From contig CBDDKB010000002.1 in assembly GCA_965229935.1 (NCBI GenBank), forward strand, positions 1,674,001 to 1,738,000: a DNA stretch of 64,000 nt. Direction: 5' to 3'. Under the pieces are notes generated by a model. That model was not told the DNA's origin, did no database searches, and worked only from the letters and a program-made list of their open reading frames with translations. The stretch is from SPJN01 sp965229935 (lineage in GTDB: Bacteria; Pseudomonadota; Alphaproteobacteria; SPJN01). The position numbers were made by a program, and so were the translations under genes. This document shows, one piece after another, positions 18,131 through 26,801 of the stretch (positions are counted from its first letter, which is position 1; the number at the start of each line of letters is the position of its first letter).

Positions 18131-19537
18131 ATGACCGATATCGCCGCCACGTTCGCCGGGCTAAAAGCCAACACGCCCGCCCTCAAACAAACCAGCGCCA
18201 AACAGCGTGCCGACCGCATATTGGCACTGCTTGACGCCACCCTGTCGCGGAAGGAGGAGCTTTACGCCGCCTCCAACAAGGAACGGGGCACCTGCGATAT
18301 GGATGTCGCGGCAGAGCTGATGATGCTGTCGATGGAGGCGAAGTTCATCGCCAAAAATGTCAGCAAATGGATGAAGCCGCAAAAGGTCAAAGGCTCCCTC
18401 GCCTCAATGGGGAAGAAAAGCTATCTCTATTATGAACCCAAGGGCGTGGTACTGAACCTGTCCACATGGAATGCGCCTGCTGTTATTGGGCTTTATCCCA
18501 TGTTGCCAGCAATTGCGGCTGGTAATGCCTGCTACCTAAAACCGTCAGAGCTTGCACCCCATTCCGCCGAGGTGCTGGAAAAGATTGTCCGCGACGTCTT
18601 TCCCGCCGATGAATTCGCGGTTGCCCAAGGGGGCCCCGAAACCGCCCAAGCCCTGCTGGAACAGCCCTTCGATCATATCTACTACACAGGCGGACATCGG
18701 GTTGGCCGCATCGTGATGGAAGCGGCAGCAAAGAACTTTGCCTCTATCACTCTTGAAATGGGCGGTAAAAGCCCGGTCATTATCGATCCGTCTGTGAATG
18801 TTGATAATGCAGCCAAGAAGATCATGTGGGGCCGCATGGCCAATGCGGGTCAGATGTGTGTCGCTGCTGATTATGTGCTGGTGCCACCGCAGCTTCAGGA
18901 CAAAATGGTCAGCGCCCTGATTGCCCAGGCCCATGCTCTTTACAATGCGGATGGTCAGGGCTTTGACAAGGCACCTGAATTTGCCCGCATCATCAATGAT
19001 GCGCATTTTGCGCGCGTTAAAGCATTGTTGGACGACGCCATCGCCAAGGGCGCCAAGGTTGAACTTGGCGGCGACAGCGATGCTGCCAGCCGCTATATCG
19101 CCCCCACTGTGCTGACCAATGTCACCGAAGACATGACCATCATGCAAGAGGAAGTGTTTGGCCCCATCCTGCCCATCATGACCTATGGCTCGCGCGAGGA
19201 GGCGGTTGAGATTGTGGAACGACGGACAAAACCGCTGGCGCTTTATATTTACGGCACTGATGAGGCAGCGATGGAATGGTTTATCAACCACACATCGGCG
19301 GGCAGCACCGTCCTCAACCATAATTGTGTCCAGTCTGGCACCAATCCCAACCTGCCCTTTGGCGGTGTCGGGCATAGCGGCATGGGCCGGGTCGGCGGGT
19401 TCCGCGGCTTTGTTGAAATGTCAAACAATCGTGCGGTGATGAAACAGCCCCTTGACCGCTTGCGTGATATGGCGGTTAATTTCCCCCCCTATTCTGATCG
19501 TTACAAAAGCATGATCTCAAAGGGGCTCGAAAACTAA
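18131..19537 (+). CDS. Aldehyde dehydrogenase, ALDH3-like
   Basis: The catalytic Cys243 (NAGQMCVAADYV) and general-base Glu209 (TLEMGGKSP) are present, as are NAPAVIGLYPMLPAIAAGN and the C-terminal LPFGGVGHSGMGR. The length (468) and motifs resemble ALDH3-type fatty, terpenoid or coniferyl aldehyde dehydrogenases. It should turn an aldehyde into the acid with NAD(P)+. It lies in one transcription unit with the upstream SDR and the small membrane protein downstream, next to the P450 and acyl-CoA genes. Confidence 0.9.
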   Translation: MTDIAATFAGLKANTPALKQTSAKQRADRILALLDATLSRKEELYAASNKERGTCDMDVAAELMMLSMEAKFIAKNVSKWMKPQKVKGSLASMGKKSYLYYEPKGVVLNLSTWNAPAVIGLYPMLPAIAAGNACYLKPSELAPHSAEVLEKIVRDVFPADEFAVAQGGPETAQALLEQPFDHIYYTGGHRVGRIVMEAAAKNFASITLEMGGKSPVIIDPSVNVDNAAKKIMWGRMANAGQMCVAADYVLVPPQLQDKMVSALIAQAHALYNADGQGFDKAPEFARIINDAHFARVKALLDDAIAKGAKVELGGDSDAASRYIAPTVLTNVTEDMTIMQEEVFGPILPIMTYGSREEAVEIVERRTKPLALYIYGTDEAAMEWFINHTSAGSTVLNHNCVQSGTNPNLPFGGVGHSGMGRVGGFRGFVEMSNNRAVMKQPLDRLRDMAVNFPPYSDRYKSMISKGLEN

Positions 19538-19565
19538 AATAACAAGCGGCAGGACACTTATCAGC

Positions 19566-19970
19566 ATGACATCTGCGCGCCTAATCACCCTGTTTGTGGC
19601 AGGCTTTATCATTATCGTGCCCAATGTGATGGATTGGGGTCCCACACATATTTTCAATGATGATTGGACGGGTCACGCACGACTGCACACCGCGTGGCAA
19701 TTGGCCACGCAGACCATGTTTGCTGCGGTGGCCTTTGTCTTTGCGTGGCGCGGCAAGATCGGCGAAGCTGCAACCATCAATTTGGTGATACTTGTCGGCT
19801 TTTTCATTGCCGGGCTATTGCATGCCGCAGGCGTGTTTGAGGGGGCCTTTACCGACATGACCGATGGCAGCACAGAAATCGCAGGCATAGACGGGAACTT
19901 GCTGGCCTTTTCAATCCTGTTGTTTTTGCAGGTCCTCGCCATTGGCCGGGCAAGACAGATTGCAAAATAA
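19566..19970 (+). CDS. Small four-helix membrane protein of unknown function
   Basis: This 134-residue protein shows about four hydrophobic segments (LITLFVAGFIIIVPNV; ATQTMFAAVAFVFAW; INLVILVGFFIAGLLHA; LLAFSILLFLQVLAI) and a conserved-looking WTGHARLHTAWQ stretch with two His. I do not recognise the family. It follows the ALDH gene by 28 bases and is probably cotranscribed with SDR-ALDH, which ties it loosely to the oxidation pathway. Confidence 0.7.
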   Translation: MTSARLITLFVAGFIIIVPNVMDWGPTHIFNDDWTGHARLHTAWQLATQTMFAAVAFVFAWRGKIGEAATINLVILVGFFIAGLLHAAGVFEGAFTDMTDGSTEIAGIDGNLLAFSILLFLQVLAIGRARQIAK

Positions 19971-19988
19971 CCCCGCCTAAAAAGTAAC

Positions 19989-20012
19989 GCCGGAACCGTT
20001 TCCGGTCCCGGC
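19989..20012. terminator. Hairpin in convergent gap
   Basis: GCCGG (19989-19993) pairs with CCGGC (20008-20012), extended inward by CCG/CGG pairs. It lies between the convergent small membrane gene and the P450 gene. There is no clear T-run, so terminator function is tentative. Confidence 0.4.
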
Positions 20013-20042
20013 GCTGCCACCCTGTTAAAGCTTTATCGTTCT

Positions 20043-21416
20043 TTATTTCCTGACCCCATTCACCTTGACCTTAAAGTTCATAGCAGGTCCGGGTGTCGGC
20101 GCTGTTTTTGTCTTAAGTTCATAATCAGGTGACGGCAGACTTAGATCCAGCTTGTAGAAAAAGCGTGCCATGGTCAGCATGATCAACACATCCGCAAGGC
20201 TTTGCCCCAAGCAAGTATGATTGCCACGCCCGAACGGGGAATAGGCCCCCGGCGCGCGATGTTCATTGCGCGGTTCTTCATAGCGTTCAATGTCGAACTT
20301 GTAGGGATTGGGGAAAAACTCTTCAAGGAAGTGCGGCACGACCGTTGCCACATACAGCATCTCACCTTCCTTGATCTGGTAACCTTCAAATTCAAAATCC
20401 CGTGTCGCGGTCCGCATTTGCGCCACCGCAATCGTATAGAAGCGCAGGGTTTCAAGCACAGTGCCATGCATGACCGGCATTTTGCGCAAGGTATTTTCGT
20501 CAAGCGGCTCCCCACTTTCGAAAATCGGATCAACCTCGGCGCGGATACGCTCCAGCAAGCCCGGCTCCTTCAACACGGCATAGACCATCGCCGCGGTTGT
20601 GTTCGCAACTGTATCAAGCCCAGCCACATAGGGGCCGGTCAGGATCAAAATCAAATCCTGTTCAGGGATCAGATCGGGACGTTCTTTATGTGTCCACATA
20701 ATATCGTCGATCAGATTGCGTTCTTCTTCTGGCTTATATTGGCCGTGATCATACCAATCCTTGATCATTTTTTTGCCCAGCTCATTCACGCGGGCCTTAG
20801 CCTTTTTATAGGCCGGGTTCTGCAGCATGATTTGCGGACGCTGGCGCGTGACCAACACATTCAAAATATTCAGGATGGAGGTACGAATATCCTTCACATA
20901 ATCAAGCGGCGCTTCACCTGTCAGGATCGTGCCAAGCAAATCGACGACCATATATTGCATCGCCTCAACCACCGGAACGTCGGTGCCGGGCTTCCAATCC
21001 CGGTCCATGACATAATCCATCCGCTCGATAATTTCGTCGTAGCGGCCTGCAATGGCCTGACGGGAAAAGCCCTTGGACATGACCTGACGCAATTCGCGAT
21101 GTTCTTCGCCATCAATGCCGGTCAGGGTGCGGGTGGCACCATATTCCTTCACCAACCCTTCCCAGAATTCTTTTGACCGCAGGCTGTCGCGCCCTTCGCG
21201 TGAATTCATGAACAGGGCCGCATTGGCACCTGCCAGCACAGTCTGTTCCCGGCCCAGCACATTGATGCGAAACGCAGGGCCATAATCCTTGTAACATCTA
21301 ACAAACAGGTCAGCCGGGCTTTTCGCCATTTCTAGCGTATTGCCGATCAGGGGCAGGCCCTTCACCTTTGGCGGACGGGGCAAGGATGTTGTGGCGCCGG
21401 ATTCTAGTGCGACCAT
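20043..21416 (-). CDS. Cytochrome P450
   Basis: A 457-residue P450 with the heme-binding FGRGNHTCLG (Cys402), the ETLR motif of the K-helix and an I-helix AGLDT oxygen-activation motif. The N-terminal PRPPKVKGLPLIGN hinge is present but no membrane anchor, so the protein should be soluble. ATG 21416 is chosen because GGAGGA lies nine bases upstream. No ferredoxin or reductase is adjacent, so electrons must come from elsewhere. With the SDR, ALDH and acyl-CoA genes nearby it probably hydroxylates a hydrocarbon or terpenoid; the substrate is unknown. Confidence 0.9.
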   Translation of the reverse strand: MVALESGATTSLPRPPKVKGLPLIGNTLEMAKSPADLFVRCYKDYGPAFRINVLGREQTVLAGANAALFMNSREGRDSLRSKEFWEGLVKEYGATRTLTGIDGEEHRELRQVMSKGFSRQAIAGRYDEIIERMDYVMDRDWKPGTDVPVVEAMQYMVVDLLGTILTGEAPLDYVKDIRTSILNILNVLVTRQRPQIMLQNPAYKKAKARVNELGKKMIKDWYDHGQYKPEEERNLIDDIMWTHKERPDLIPEQDLILILTGPYVAGLDTVANTTAAMVYAVLKEPGLLERIRAEVDPIFESGEPLDENTLRKMPVMHGTVLETLRFYTIAVAQMRTATRDFEFEGYQIKEGEMLYVATVVPHFLEEFFPNPYKFDIERYEEPRNEHRAPGAYSPFGRGNHTCLGQSLADVLIMLTMARFFYKLDLSLPSPDYELKTKTAPTPGPAMNFKVKVNGVRK

Positions 21417-21521
21417 GATGCTGGTTCCTCCATTAACCGCGGGCCCACTTTTTTTAGAGAGGGGGAGCCTTCGCGAAATCTTGCAAATGCCTGTCGGCCC
21501 ACACGCCGTGTCAGACAATAT

Positions 21522-21552
21522 GGTATATATTGTATACTATACCCTTTAGCAA
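21522..21552 (-). promoter_or_regulatory. P450 promoter with overlapping palindrome
   Basis: On the minus strand TTGCTA (21552-21547) and TATATA (21529-21524) are 17 bases apart, a good sigma-70 arrangement upstream of the P450 start. The -10 and spacer overlap an inverted repeat GGTATA (21522-21527) / TATACC (21538-21543) with GTATAC in its middle. Such overlap is what a repressor site would look like. Confidence 0.5.
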
Positions 21553-21622
21553 GTATTTTCTGTCGCAGGCCTGCGCCGGGCTCTAGGCGGCAAAAGCGGG
21601 AAGAAACAGCAGAAAACAGCGA

Positions 21623-22465
21623 TTATTTGAAGTAATCAGGTTTGCCATTGGTCCAAAGCTCACCCCACAAATTCCCGCCACCATCAATTGTGACGGTCTG
21701 CCCGGTCATAAATGATGACAGGTCAGAGCCGAGATAGACCGCAGCGGACGCGATTTCCCACGCGTCGCCAAAACGCAATTGCGGGTTTGACCGGACAAAG
21801 GCTGCGCGCACCTCATCCTCATACACCGCCATCCCTTCGGTCATGATGGCGCCGGGGGCGATATTATTAACCCGAATGTTAAAGGGGGCCCATTCCACCG
21901 CGACAGATTTGGAAAAGGCGATGACCCCTGCCCGCGCCGCTGCGGTGTGGGAGACACCCAACATGCCCCGATCAACAACGGTCACGACATTAATGATCGC
22001 ACCGGGCCGCCCCGCCTCTCGCCATGCGCGCGCAGCGGCCTGCATCATAAAGAATGTGCCGTTTAAATTCGTGTCAATCACGGCACGCCAACCGCCCTCA
22101 GAAAAGTCGATGGCATCCTGTGGGAACTGCCCGCCTGCGCTATTGACCAGCACATCAATGCCGCCCAATTCTGCGGCCTGCGCAAACAGGGCCGCGACCT
22201 GTTCTGTGTCGCGCACATTAGCGACCACATAGTCCGCTGTGACACCTTCGGCCCGCAGCGCGTCTACCAGCTCGCCCAGCTTGTCTTCATTGCGCCCACT
22301 GACCAAAAGCGAAGCGCCCGTCCGCGCCATTGCCCACGCCGTTGCGCGCCCCAAACCGCCCGACGCGCCAGAGATCAGCACCCGTTTGCCCGCCATCAAA
22401 TCACCGGCAAACCCGTTTGGCTTGGCGCTCAACGCGTCATTGGAAGGGGGCGTTACCGGGATCAT
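21623..22465 (-). CDS. SDR of the enoyl-/dienoyl-CoA reductase (PECR/DECR) type
   Basis: The Rossmann motif GASGGLGRA is present, but the usual catalytic YxxxK is replaced: the aligned residues are Thr174 and Arg178 in SHTAAARAGV. The same HTGAARAGV-like pattern is known in peroxisomal trans-2-enoyl-CoA reductase and 2,4-dienoyl-CoA reductase, which supports a reductase of unsaturated acyl-CoA instead of an alcohol dehydrogenase. The start overlaps the stop of the acyl-CoA dehydrogenase gene by four bases (ATGA), so the two are translationally coupled. Removal of double bonds in an unsaturated chain is the inferred role. Confidence 0.8.
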   Translation of the reverse strand: MIPVTPPSNDALSAKPNGFAGDLMAGKRVLISGASGGLGRATAWAMARTGASLLVSGRNEDKLGELVDALRAEGVTADYVVANVRDTEQVAALFAQAAELGGIDVLVNSAGGQFPQDAIDFSEGGWRAVIDTNLNGTFFMMQAAARAWREAGRPGAIINVVTVVDRGMLGVSHTAAARAGVIAFSKSVAVEWAPFNIRVNNIAPGAIMTEGMAVYEDEVRAAFVRSNPQLRFGDAWEIASAAVYLGSDLSSFMTGQTVTIDGGGNLWGELWTNGKPDYFK

Positions 22466-23664
22466 TTCAACAACTCGCCAGAGATAATCAGATTGCGCAC
22501 TTCGGTCGTACCGGCACCGATCTCAAGCAGTTTGATAGAACGGTACAACCGGTTGATCTCAGATTCCCAGATATAGCCTGACCCGCCATGGATCTGCATC
22601 GCCTCGTTCAAGACATTGTTCATCGTCTCTGCCGCATATTTGATTGAGGCAGCGGTCAGCATGTGAATTTCACCATGCCCCGCCTCACCATGACCGACCT
22701 GATTACAGGCCGCCAATACACGATTGTTAAAGGTGCGCAGGGTTTCGACCCACACATACATATCGGCGATCTTTGCCTGCACCATCTGGAAACTGGCAAT
22801 GGGCTGGCCGAATTGATGGCGTGTCTTGGCATAATCGATGGACAATTCCAGCGCCCGTTCAGCAACCCCCAGACAGACCGGGGCAACCACGGCGCGTTCA
22901 AGGTCAAGCCCGCTCATCACCACGCGGACGCCCTCATTCTCGCCACGCAGGCGATTGGCGGCGGGCACCCGACAATTGTCAAAAACCAGCTCTCCCGTCT
23001 GGCTGCCGCGAAAGCCCATCTTTTCCAGCTTTTGCGCGACCTTGAAACCGGGCGTATCCGTCGGCACGACAAAGGCGGAAATCCCCTTTGCCCCTGCGGC
23101 CTTGTCAGTCTTGGCATAAACCAGAACCACATCTGCGACCGGGCCATTGGTGATGTAGATTTTCGTGCCGTTCAGCACATACTCATCCTCGTCTTTAACC
23201 GCCGTTGTGCTCATCGACCCCAGCGCGTCTGAGCCTGCGCCCGGTTCCGTCAGGCCAAGTGCGCCAGTCCATTCACCGGAACACAGCTTGGGCAGGAACC
23301 GTTTGCGCTGCTCCTCATCGCCATTGGCGTAAATATTGTTCACACATAGATTGTCGTGAGCGAGCCAACTTAAGGCCAGCGCATGATTGTGCCGTGAAAA
23401 AGCCTGTGTAATCAGACCCGCCGTCCAAATATCAAGCCCGGTGCCGCCATATTCTTCGGGCACGGTCACGCCCAGATAACCCATGTCACCCCATTTGCGC
23501 ATAATGTCTTCGGGCCACCATTCCTCGGCATCCATTTTTTCAGCCAAGGGTGCCATTTCGGCGCGCGCAAACTTGTCTGCCGCATCCAGAATTTCAGTCT
23601 GTTCCGCTGACAGGGAAAAGCTTTCATCCGCCGCAAGGGCGTTGCGTATGGATTGATCTGACAT
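22462..23664 (-). CDS. Acyl-CoA dehydrogenase, isovaleryl-CoA type
   Basis: A 400-residue FAD-dependent acyl-CoA dehydrogenase. The position of the usual catalytic Glu near the C-terminus reads IGAGTTEV, as in isovaleryl-CoA dehydrogenase, and the alternative catalytic Glu is present in SGLDLERAVVA. This points to branched-chain acyl-CoA (isovaleryl- or citronellyl-like). ATG 23664 is used, with GGGG seven bases upstream. It is the first gene of a minus-strand unit with the PECR-type SDR, divergent from the crotonase-TetR-carboxylase operon. Confidence 0.9.
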   Translation of the reverse strand: MSDQSIRNALAADESFSLSAEQTEILDAADKFARAEMAPLAEKMDAEEWWPEDIMRKWGDMGYLGVTVPEEYGGTGLDIWTAGLITQAFSRHNHALALSWLAHDNLCVNNIYANGDEEQRKRFLPKLCSGEWTGALGLTEPGAGSDALGSMSTTAVKDEDEYVLNGTKIYITNGPVADVVLVYAKTDKAAGAKGISAFVVPTDTPGFKVAQKLEKMGFRGSQTGELVFDNCRVPAANRLRGENEGVRVVMSGLDLERAVVAPVCLGVAERALELSIDYAKTRHQFGQPIASFQMVQAKIADMYVWVETLRTFNNRVLAACNQVGHGEAGHGEIHMLTAASIKYAAETMNNVLNEAMQIHGGSGYIWESEINRLYRSIKLLEIGAGTTEVRNLIISGELLK

Positions 23665-23675
23665 TTCAGGCCCCA

Positions 23676-23795
23676 TTAGTAAGTAGTATTTCCATTAAGA
23701 AAACAGCATTCAAACCCTATTTCAAGCACAATTTGTGCATTTTTTTATCGGTTTTCCCTTGATTTTGATTTTTTAGTGAGTTTGACTTACTAAAA
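23676..23795. promoter_or_regulatory. Divergent operator with near-perfect palindrome
   Basis: Between the divergent acyl-CoA dehydrogenase and crotonase genes lies a 25-base palindrome: TTTTAGTGAGT (23771-23781) and ACTTACTAAAA (23785-23795), 10 of 11 positions matching, three-base centre. A matching half-site TTAGTAAGT (23676-23684) sits 12 bases before the dehydrogenase start. This is the usual size and form of a TetR-family operator, and a TetR gene is the second gene of the plus-strand unit. The link between them is inference. Confidence 0.6.
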
Positions 23796-23814
23796 TTTTT
23801 GAAGGAGATCTGTC

Positions 23815-24614
23815 ATGTCCGATTTGGTTTTGCATGAACCACGCCCCCATAATGATGGCGGCACAGTCCATTGGCTGATCATCAATCGCGAAGAACGGCG
23901 CAATGCGCTGAACGCCGATGTCATGGCGCAAATGTCCTTGGGCGCATTGCGGGCCATTTCCGACCCTGACGCGCGCGCCATCGTGATCACTGGTATCGGG
24001 GACAAGGCATTTTGCGCAGGCGGTGACCTGAACAGGGGGCGAAGGCGAAACGCCCTTTGGCCTGAACTATCAGAACCCCAACAATCCTGTGGCAGACTTC
24101 TTCCGTCTGCTGGAACGGTGCAATCTGCCCGTTATCGCCCGCGTCAATGGTCATGCACTGGCGGGTGGGCTGGGGCTGATGTGTGCCTGCGATATGGTCG
24201 TTGCCTGTGATGACGCCACATTCGGGACACCTGAATCGGCGGTTGGGATTTTCCCCGCCATGATCCTGCCCTATATCCTGCGCGCTGCACCGCGCCGAAA
24301 GGCGCTTGAACTATGCATCACCGGCGAACGGTTTTTCCGCGCAAGACGCGCTCGATATGGATTTGCTGAACTATGCAGTGCCGCGCGCCGAGCTTGATGA
24401 CAAAATCGACTGGCTGTTGAGCCGCATCACCAACAAATCCCCCACCGCCATCCGCATGGGCAAGCTTGGCTATCACGCCATGCAAGATATGACCGTCAGT
24501 CAGGCGCTCGACTTTGCGCAAATCCTGCTGCCTGTCATGTCAGGTTCCCAAGACGCGGCTGAGGGCATGGACGCCTTTGTCGAAAAGCGCAAAGCCAACT
24601 TCACAGGCAAGTAA
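23815..24614 (+). pseudogene. Enoyl-CoA hydratase (LiuC/AtuE-like), two frameshifts
   Basis: Three overlapping frames together encode one full crotonase of about 265 residues: ITGIGDKAFCAGGDLN in frame 1, RVNGHALAGGLGLMCACDM and FGTPESAVGIFPAMI in frame 2, then SAQDALDMDLLNYAVPR to EKRKANFTGK in frame 3. The breaks fall at a G5 run (24035-24039) and a T5 run (24332-24336). In each case removing one base restores the frame. Either the gene has recently decayed or, more likely given two homopolymer insertions, the assembly has sequencing errors. It resembles hydratases of leucine or acyclic-terpene degradation. AAGGAG lies upstream of ATG 23815. Confidence 0.85.
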
Positions 24615-24625
24615 AGCATCCACTG

Positions 24626-25315
24626 ATGGCACGCACACCGACACAGAAACAGATCAGGCGTCTGCCGCGCGAGGAGCGGTTGGCCCGCATCAATGATGCG
24701 GCACGGACAGTCTTTGAACAAAAAAGCTATGAAGACGCGTCGATGGCCGAAATCGCAGCAGGGGCAGACCTGTCAGAAGCTGCCCTTTACAAGTTTTATG
24801 AGGGCAAGCACGCCCTTGTCGCCGCTGTGATTGAGGATTGGTATGAAGAACTGATCAGCGATATAGACGCCACCTTGTCAGGCATTCCCGATCCGCTGGC
24901 CCGGTTGCGGTTTTTGATTTGGCGGCAGCTCAAGGCCTTTGCCGCCGCCCCCGGCCTGTGTCGCGTGATCCTTTTGGAAATGCGTGGCCATGCCAATTAT
25001 CGCGGCAGCCCGGTTCATGACTGCAATCGGCGTTACACGACATTTATGCTGAAAACATTGGAACAGGGTATTGCCGAAGGCGTGATCCGCGCCGATGCGC
25101 CCGCGCCCCTTTTGCGCGATCTGATCTATGGCGGCATCGAACATTCGGTTTGGGATTTTTTGGCAGGGCGCAAAAAGACGCTGAAGGTCGATCAACTAAC
25201 CGATCAGATTTTTGCGCTGTTCTCATCCGGTGTCTCACGCACGGCACAGCTTGATGACGCGCTGGCCCGGCTTGAACAGGCCACACAATTACTCAATCAA
25301 AAGGCAGGAACATGA
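24626..25315 (+). CDS. TetR family transcriptional regulator
   Basis: The N-terminal DNA-binding domain is clear (INDAARTVFEQKSYEDASMAEIAAGADLSEAALYKFYEGKHAL, residues about 22-65, shown here as the recognisable TetR pattern), followed by a helical ligand-binding domain. The gene stop overlaps the biotin carboxylase start by four bases. TetR regulators of acyl-CoA pathways (for example AtuR of acyclic terpene use) usually repress their own operon and are released by a CoA ester; the palindrome at 23771-23795 is the natural candidate site. Confidence 0.88.
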   Translation: MARTPTQKQIRRLPREERLARINDAARTVFEQKSYEDASMAEIAAGADLSEAALYKFYEGKHALVAAVIEDWYEELISDIDATLSGIPDPLARLRFLIWRQLKAFAAAPGLCRVILLEMRGHANYRGSPVHDCNRRYTTFMLKTLEQGIAEGVIRADAPAPLLRDLIYGGIEHSVWDFLAGRKKTLKVDQLTDQIFALFSSGVSRTAQLDDALARLEQATQLLNQKAGT

Positions 25316-26799
25316 CTGCATTGAATGACCAATTGCCCGCGGTGCTGATCGCCAATCGGGGCGAAATTGCCTTGCGCATCATGCGCACGCTAAAAGCGCT
25401 CGACATCAAATCCATCGCCCTGTTTCACGATTTGGATCGCGATGCGCCCCATGTCCGCGCAGCAGATCATGCGGTTGAAATTTTTGGGGAGCCTGCCACA
25501 CAAGCCTATCTTGATGCCGCACAGATCATCAAAGTCGCGCAGGATCAGGGCGCCAGTGCCATTCACCCCGGCTATGGCTTTTTGGCGGAAAATGCAGGCT
25601 TTGCCGAGGCGGTCGCCGCAGCGGGGTTGGTTTTTATCGGGCCTAACCCCAACGCCATCCGCGCCATGGGTGACAAGATCGAATCAAAAAAACTGGCACA
25701 GCGCGCTAATGTCTCAACCATCCCCGGCACCGAAGATGCGGTAACAGATATTGACGAGGCGGCCCGGATCGCCACTGACATTGGCTATCCCGTTATGGTC
25801 AAGGCCAGCGCGGGCGGCGGCGGCAAGGGCATGCGCATCGCCCATGATGAGGCGGAATTGCGCGCCGTATTCAGTCAAGCCATCAGCGAAGCCAAGACAA
25901 GTTTTGGTGATGATCGTGTCATGCTTGAAAAATTTATCACGCGCCCGCGTCACATTGAAATTCAGGTACTGGGCGACAAGCACGGCACTGTTATTGATCT
26001 GGGGGAACGTGAATGTTCCATCCAGCGCCGCCACCAAAAAATCATTGAAGAAGCCCCCAGCCCCGTGCTGCGCGATGATGTGCGCGCGGCCATGGCGGCG
26101 CAGGCCGTCGCCCTTGCCAAGGCGGTCAATTATGATTCAACCGGGACGGTCGAGTTTATTTTGGACGAGGCGCAGAACTTCTACTTCCTTGAAATGAACA
26201 CCCGCCTTCAGGTTGAACACCCGGTGACAGAACTTGTGCATGGGCTTGATCTGGTTGAGGCACAGTTGGAGGTTGCCGCAGGCAACAAAGTGCCCGCCAC
26301 CTCAAGCAAAGCAACAGGCCACGCGATTGAGCTTCGCATTTGTGCCGAAGACCCTGATCAAGACTTTATGCCCGCTATCGGCACCATACGGAAGCTGTGC
26401 CTACCCGACGCCGATTGGGTCAGGTGGGACGCGGGGATAGAGGAAGGCAGCATCGTCACCCCCGCCTTTGATCCCATGCTGGCCAAGCTGATCGTCTATG
26501 GCGACACACGCGCCCAGGCGATTGAACGGGCGCAGGCCGCGCTGACAGACCTTGCGGTGCTAGGCATCACAACAAACGCCCCCTATCTAAACCGCATCCT
26601 TCATCACTCCGCCTTTATCGCAGGGGAAACCATCACCAGTTTTGTCACCGATCATGCGGAGGCATTGTTGCCACCCGCCATGACGGACCAGCGCCTATTG
26701 GTTGCGCTGGCTGCCGCCGCCTTGTCCGACCCTGCGGTGATGCAGCAATGGCATGACACATCTGAAACAGCGCGCCACATCGGCGGGTGGAGGAACTAG
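25312..26799 (+). CDS. Biotin carboxylase subunit of an acyl-CoA carboxylase
   Basis: The 495-residue protein is a complete biotin carboxylase domain: ANRGEIALRIMRT at the N-terminus, IHPGYGFLAEN, the ATP-grasp glycine loop KASAGGGGKGMR, and EMNTRLQVEHPVTE. It carboxylates biotin with ATP and bicarbonate. In methylcrotonyl- and geranyl-CoA carboxylases this domain is fused to a BT linker and a biotin carrier domain (about 660 residues). Here the protein ends after HIGGWRN and the carrier is a separate gene starting two bases later. It overlaps the TetR stop by four bases. Confidence 0.93.
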   Translation: MTALNDQLPAVLIANRGEIALRIMRTLKALDIKSIALFHDLDRDAPHVRAADHAVEIFGEPATQAYLDAAQIIKVAQDQGASAIHPGYGFLAENAGFAEAVAAAGLVFIGPNPNAIRAMGDKIESKKLAQRANVSTIPGTEDAVTDIDEAARIATDIGYPVMVKASAGGGGKGMRIAHDEAELRAVFSQAISEAKTSFGDDRVMLEKFITRPRHIEIQVLGDKHGTVIDLGERECSIQRRHQKIIEEAPSPVLRDDVRAAMAAQAVALAKAVNYDSTGTVEFILDEAQNFYFLEMNTRLQVEHPVTELVHGLDLVEAQLEVAAGNKVPATSSKATGHAIELRICAEDPDQDFMPAIGTIRKLCLPDADWVRWDAGIEEGSIVTPAFDPMLAKLIVYGDTRAQAIERAQAALTDLAVLGITTNAPYLNRILHHSAFIAGETITSFVTDHAEALLPPAMTDQRLLVALAAAALSDPAVMQQWHDTSETARHIGGWRN

Positions 26800-26801
26800 T
26801 C

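Noticed and set aside
20202..21176. Plus-strand 324-residue frame
   Set aside because: Antisense of the P450 gene, with His/Ile-rich composition typical of such shadows.
26787..26801. GTG start for the biotin carrier gene
   Set aside because: This GTG is part of the ribosome-binding site GGAGG of the ATG at 26802.
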